DNA from: JAJFTV01 sp964532655
GTDB lineage: Bacteria > Chloroflexota > Anaerolineae > Anaerolineales > Anaerolineaceae
Assembly: GCA_964532655.1 (NCBI GenBank)
Contig: CAZHMZ010000086.1
Span: 1 to 15,726, forward strand
DNA length: 15,726 nt
Reading direction: 5' to 3'
Of this stretch, positions 13,542-15,726 are shown in pieces. The notes beneath the pieces are model-generated. The model searched no databases, was not told the DNA's origin, and saw only the letters and a list, made by a program, of their open reading frames with translations. The stretch's first letter is position 1; every line of letters starts with the position of its first letter. Both the position numbers and the translations under genes were made by a program.

Positions 13542-15110
13542 ATGAAGATCAGCACCGTTGAGCAAATGCGAATGATGGATCATGACGCAATGAACCTTTT
13601 CTCTTTCCCGGAAATGCTTCTGATGGAGAATGCCGGGATCGCGGCGGTCAACCTTCTCAAAGAAAAAATGCCCCTGCCCGGAAAAAAGATCCTGGTTCTA
13701 TGCGGGCCTGGCAACAACGGCGGGGATGGTTTTGTGGTCGCCCGCCTGCTGCATTCAGAGCATTGCCGCGTCACCGTGCTGGTTCTTGCAGATCCTGCCC
13801 GTTATCATGGTTCTGCCCTGGCCAATTATGAGATCCTGCAGCGTATCGGAATTCAACAGCTTATCGCTGATGAGACCACAGACTTTTCGAAAATGATCGA
13901 CCAGTCTGGAGTCATCATCGATGCTATTTTTGGCACCGGACTGGTGCGCCAGCCGCAGGGAATTCACGCGGCTGTGATCAATTTGGTCAATCAATCCGGG
14001 AAACCCGTTTTGAGCATTGATATCCCATCCGGCATCCATGGGGATGCCGGAAAGGTACTCAGCTGTGCCATTCAGGCTGATTGGACCATCACATTTGGGC
14101 TACCTAAAACCGGGTTGATGCTTTATCCCGGGTATTCCTGCGCCGGTGAGCTGTTCACCAATCACATCTCTTTTCCACCCGCGCTCTATGAAGCCGAGCA
14201 TCTGCAATGCCAGATCAACCTTCCAGTTGATCTGCCTCCCCGCCCGCCTGATGGTCACAAAGGTACATTCGGTCAGGCTTTGTTCATCGCCGGGGCGCAG
14301 AACTATTACGGCGCACCTCGCTTTGCAGCCATGTCATTTCTGAAAGCAGGCGGAGGATATGCGCGCCTGGCCTGTCCCCGCTCGGTCGCCCCATTTATCG
14401 CAGCAAAAAGCAGCGAGATCGTATTCCACCCGCAGGAAGAAACATCCGCAGGCAGCCTGTCAGGCAAAGCGATGCTCTCCCTGCTGGAGATTGCCGATCT
14501 CTCTGACGTGGTGGTGATTGGACCGGGCTTATCCCTGAATGAGGAGACCCAAAACCTCATCGTCGATCTGATCCCCCACATCACCAAACCACTCATCATT
14601 GACGGAGACGGCCTGACAGCGCTGAGCCGCGACCTGTCTCTGTTGCAACGTCGCACTGCACCCACCATCCTGACTCCCCATCCCGGAGAATTATCACGCT
14701 TACTTCCGGCGCAAAGTCAGGATCTTCAGGATCACCCGATTGAAACAGTACGCGGCTTTGCCGAACAATGGAATGTGGTACTGGTCATGAAAGGCGCTCA
14801 CACCCTAATCGCCTGCCCGGATGGAGAAGTTTATATCAATCTGACCGGGAATTCAGGCATGGGCACTGCCGGCTCTGGCGATGTACTGACCGGAACAATC
14901 GCGGCCATGTACACACTCGGCTTGCCCATTCTGGAAGCGGTTCGCATGGGTGTTTTACTGCATGGTCACGCCGGTGACCTGGCCGCCAGGAAATGCGGCG
15001 AAGACGGGATGACAGCCGGTGATGTGTTGTCAAAGCTGCCGGCAGCCCTGAAAAACGCGCGAATTGGAAATCTTTCAGGTTTCTATCCCGAGTTTCTGAG
15101 ATTTTCATAA
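13542..15110 (+). CDS. nnr: Bifunctional NAD(P)H-hydrate epimerase / ADP-dependent NAD(P)H-hydrate dehydratase
   Basis: This 522-residue cytoplasmic repair enzyme restores hydrated NADH and NADPH: the N-terminal domain interconverts R and S epimers and the C-terminal domain dehydrates the S form using ADP. Residues ~1-220 are YjeF_N: CGPGNNGGDGFVVARLL (54-70) and VLSIDIPSGIHGD with Asp160. Residues ~235-510 are the ribokinase-like YjeF_C domain: HKGTFGQALFIAG, VVIGPGL, IIDGDGLTAL, LTPHPGE (378-383), VLVMKGAHTLI and NSGMGTAGSGDVLTG, with the catalytic Asp447. The two-domain length is typical of bacterial fusions. The start has GAGGA 6 bases upstream. It stands as a single gene with its own promoter, and no strong terminator separates it from the metA leader. 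Confidence 0.96.
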   Translation: MKISTVEQMRMMDHDAMNLFSFPEMLLMENAGIAAVNLLKEKMPLPGKKILVLCGPGNNGGDGFVVARLLHSEHCRVTVLVLADPARYHGSALANYEILQRIGIQQLIADETTDFSKMIDQSGVIIDAIFGTGLVRQPQGIHAAVINLVNQSGKPVLSIDIPSGIHGDAGKVLSCAIQADWTITFGLPKTGLMLYPGYSCAGELFTNHISFPPALYEAEHLQCQINLPVDLPPRPPDGHKGTFGQALFIAGAQNYYGAPRFAAMSFLKAGGGYARLACPRSVAPFIAAKSSEIVFHPQEETSAGSLSGKAMLSLLEIADLSDVVVIGPGLSLNEETQNLIVDLIPHITKPLIIDGDGLTALSRDLSLLQRRTAPTILTPHPGELSRLLPAQSQDLQDHPIETVRGFAEQWNVVLVMKGAHTLIACPDGEVYINLTGNSGMGTAGSGDVLTGTIAAMYTLGLPILEAVRMGVLLHGHAGDLAARKCGEDGMTAGDVLSKLPAALKNARIGNLSGFYPEFLRFS

Positions 15111-15138
15111 GAAAATCGTCCTGCGATCCATCAATTAC

Positions 15139-15167
15139 TTGACAGGTTTTTACTTTTCCAAGATAAT
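15139..15167 (+). promoter_or_regulatory. Promoter of the metA leader
   Basis: A perfect TTGACA (15139-15144), a 17-base spacer and GATAAT (15162-15167, 5/6) form the best promoter in the window. Transcription should start near 15173-15176, only 2 to 5 bases before the leader-peptide ATG at 15178. Confidence 0.8.
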
Positions 15168-15177
15168 ACTGCCCAAT

Positions 15178-15282
15178 ATGAAAACAAACGGTGCTGTGCA
15201 ATCCCATAACGAGTTCAAAACCATGATGCTTATGGTCATGCGTGGGCTTATCGGATTGGCAGCACTGGAGGACAGGTTGTAA
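15178..15282 (+). CDS. metA leader peptide (34 codons, Met-rich control region)
   Basis: A short frame from ATG 15178 to TAA 15280-15282 begins almost at the predicted transcript 5' end and has no Shine-Dalgarno site, so it would be translated as a nearly leaderless mRNA. Codons 16-21 read MMLMVM (15223-15240): four Met codons in six, against a normal frequency near one in forty. The peptide has no signal-peptide or domain features and ends beside a hairpin before an intrinsic terminator. The Met codons lie in the loop of a stem (15191-15204 with 15253-15265) that competes with an antiterminator. These features fit a regulatory peptide whose translation rate senses charged Met-tRNA and sets metA transcription. 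The alternative, that the frame is chance inside an unknown riboswitch aptamer, cannot be excluded without homologues. Confidence 0.75.
   Translation: MKTNGAVQSHNEFKTMMLMVMRGLIGLAALEDRL
15191..15265 (+). promoter_or_regulatory. Attenuator stem enclosing the Met codons (anti-antiterminator)
   Basis: GTGCTG (15191-15196) pairs with CAGCAC (15260-15265) and CAATCC (15199-15204) pairs with GGATTG (15253-15258): 12 base pairs with a small internal loop. The stem sequesters most of the left arm of the antiterminator and so favours termination. Confidence 0.7.
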
Positions 15283-15323
15283 GAACCTGCCGCTTCACCG
15301 AGGTGTTTCATCCGGGGCTGCCA
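15257..15323 (+). promoter_or_regulatory. Antiterminator pairing of the metA leader
   Basis: TGGCAGCACTGG (15257-15268) pairs with CCGGGGCTGCCA (15312-15323): 11 pairs including one G-U, and one mismatch. It excludes both the enclosing stem and the terminator. A small hairpin, CAGGTT (15273-15278) with AACCTG (15284-15289), carrying the leader stop codon, lies in its loop. Confidence 0.7.
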
Positions 15324-15343
15324 GTACGGCAGCCCTTTTTGTT
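15315..15343 (+). terminator. Attenuator terminator upstream of metA
   Basis: GGGCTGCC (15315-15322) pairs with GGCAGCCC (15328-15335) across loop AGTAC, a perfect 8-bp GC-rich stem followed by TTTTTGTTT. It lies 33 bases after the leader stop codon and 48 bases before metA, so it can only act on the metA leader transcript. Confidence 0.9.
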
Positions 15344-15390
15344 TGCCAGATTCGGGATCGAAAATAGAAGAAAACGGAGAAATGTAGAGA

Positions 15391-15726
15391 ATGCCAATCA
15401 AAATACCGGAAAAACTGCCTGCCAGACAGATATTGACTGCTGAAAATATTTTTGTGATGGATGAAAACCGGGCTTCTCATCAGGATATTCGCCCGCTGCA
15501 GATTGCCATATTGAACCTGATGCCCACAAAAATCATCACCGAGACTCAACTGCTTCGTTTGTTGGGGAATACCTCCTTGCAGGTTGATGTCACTCTGCTC
15601 AGACCGGCAAGCCATCGCAGTAAAAATACTCCGCAGGAACATTTATTGCATTTTTACCAGACTTTTCGGCAAATCCAGCGCAAACGTTTTGACGCGCTCA
15701 TCATCACCGGTGCACCGGTCGAACAT
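15391..15726 (+). CDS. metA: Homoserine O-acyltransferase MetA, probably acetyl-CoA-specific (5' part)
   Basis: MetA activates homoserine in the first committed step of methionine synthesis. The 112 residues present match its N-terminal half: MPIKIPEKLPARQIL, ENIFVMDENRASHQDIRPLQI, AILNLMPTKI, TETQLLRLLGN, HRSKNTPQEHL and FDALIITGAPVEH. The nucleophile Cys (about residue 142), catalytic His and Glu lie beyond the right edge. Residue 111 is Glu; in this family Glu111 is associated with acetyl-CoA use and Gly111 with succinyl-CoA use, so O-acetylhomoserine is the likely product. GGAGA at 15376-15380 is about 10 bases before the ATG. Expression is probably controlled by the methionine-codon attenuator upstream. 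Confidence 0.95.
   Translation, partial: MPIKIPEKLPARQILTAENIFVMDENRASHQDIRPLQIAILNLMPTKIITETQLLRLLGNTSLQVDVTLLRPASHRSKNTPQEHLLHFYQTFRQIQRKRFDALIITGAPVEH

Noticed and set aside
15100..15117. Hairpin GATTTTC-ATAA-GAAAATC as terminator of nnr
   Set aside because: The 7-bp stem is AT-rich and weak and is followed by GTCCTGCG rather than a T-run.
15168..15345. SAM riboswitch, T-box or cobalamin riboswitch before metA
   Set aside because: I find no S-box core (no GAGGGA/TGGCCC-type elements), no T-box GGTGGNACCGCG element, and only a chance AACCTGCC resembling part of a B12 box. The Met-rich frame explains the stems better, though an unknown aptamer cannot be fully excluded.
15150..15642. Minus-strand frames of 83 and 115 codons opposite the leader and metA
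   Set aside because: Antisense to a well-supported promoter, leader and metA coding region, with no family features.

Overview
The window looks like part of a scaffold from an anaerobic Chloroflexota bacterium, probably of the Anaerolineae and probably a metagenome assembly. This placement is an inference from the gene set: a bacterial family-B DNA polymerase next to a RecA-like partner, an HD-domain protein of a type I associate with this group, and a lipoprotein with a Thr/Pro linker. No rRNA or marker gene fixes the taxonomy. A run of exactly 100 N at 10690-10789 marks a scaffold gap, and the extreme left end looks like a rearranged or chimeric join.

Left part (1-5277). After a fragment of a dicarboxylate/amino-acid symporter on the minus strand comes a plus-strand sugar operon. 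It holds the C-terminal end of PTS enzyme I, EIIA and EIIB of the mannose/sorbose family, one 605-residue protein that fuses EIIC and EIID, a DhnA/LsrF-type class I aldolase, and a zinc-dependent medium-chain dehydrogenase. Together they could import and phosphorylate a sugar or polyol, oxidise it and cleave it; the substrate is unknown. A symmetric hairpin at 5291-5320 ends the operon.

Middle part (5324-9444). On the minus strand are a D-hydantoinase/dihydropyrimidinase and, upstream of it in the same direction, an HD-domain phosphohydrolase. A beta-lactamase-fold serine hydrolase is divergent from these.

DNA repair part (9448-12500). On the minus strand a RecA-like protein without a visible P-loop, a small helical protein and a family-B DNA polymerase with an unusual motif C form a tight cassette. 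Its promoter has a near-consensus Gram-positive-type SOS (LexA) box in the spacer next to the -10. This suggests a damage-induced polymerase module, analogous in logic to imuA-imuB-dnaE2 or to E. coli polB/dinA. A lipoprotein with a C39-like peptidase domain is transcribed divergently from a back-to-back promoter.

Right part (13542-15726). A bifunctional NAD(P)HX epimerase/dehydratase (nnr) is followed by metA, cut by the window edge. The 280 bases between them hold the most interesting element. A good promoter leads almost directly into a 34-codon leader peptide with four Met codons within six codons. It is followed by mutually exclusive RNA stems: a stem enclosing the Met codons, an antiterminator and a strong intrinsic terminator. 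This is the architecture of a ribosome-mediated methionine attenuator controlling metA, where a SAM riboswitch or T-box would normally be expected.
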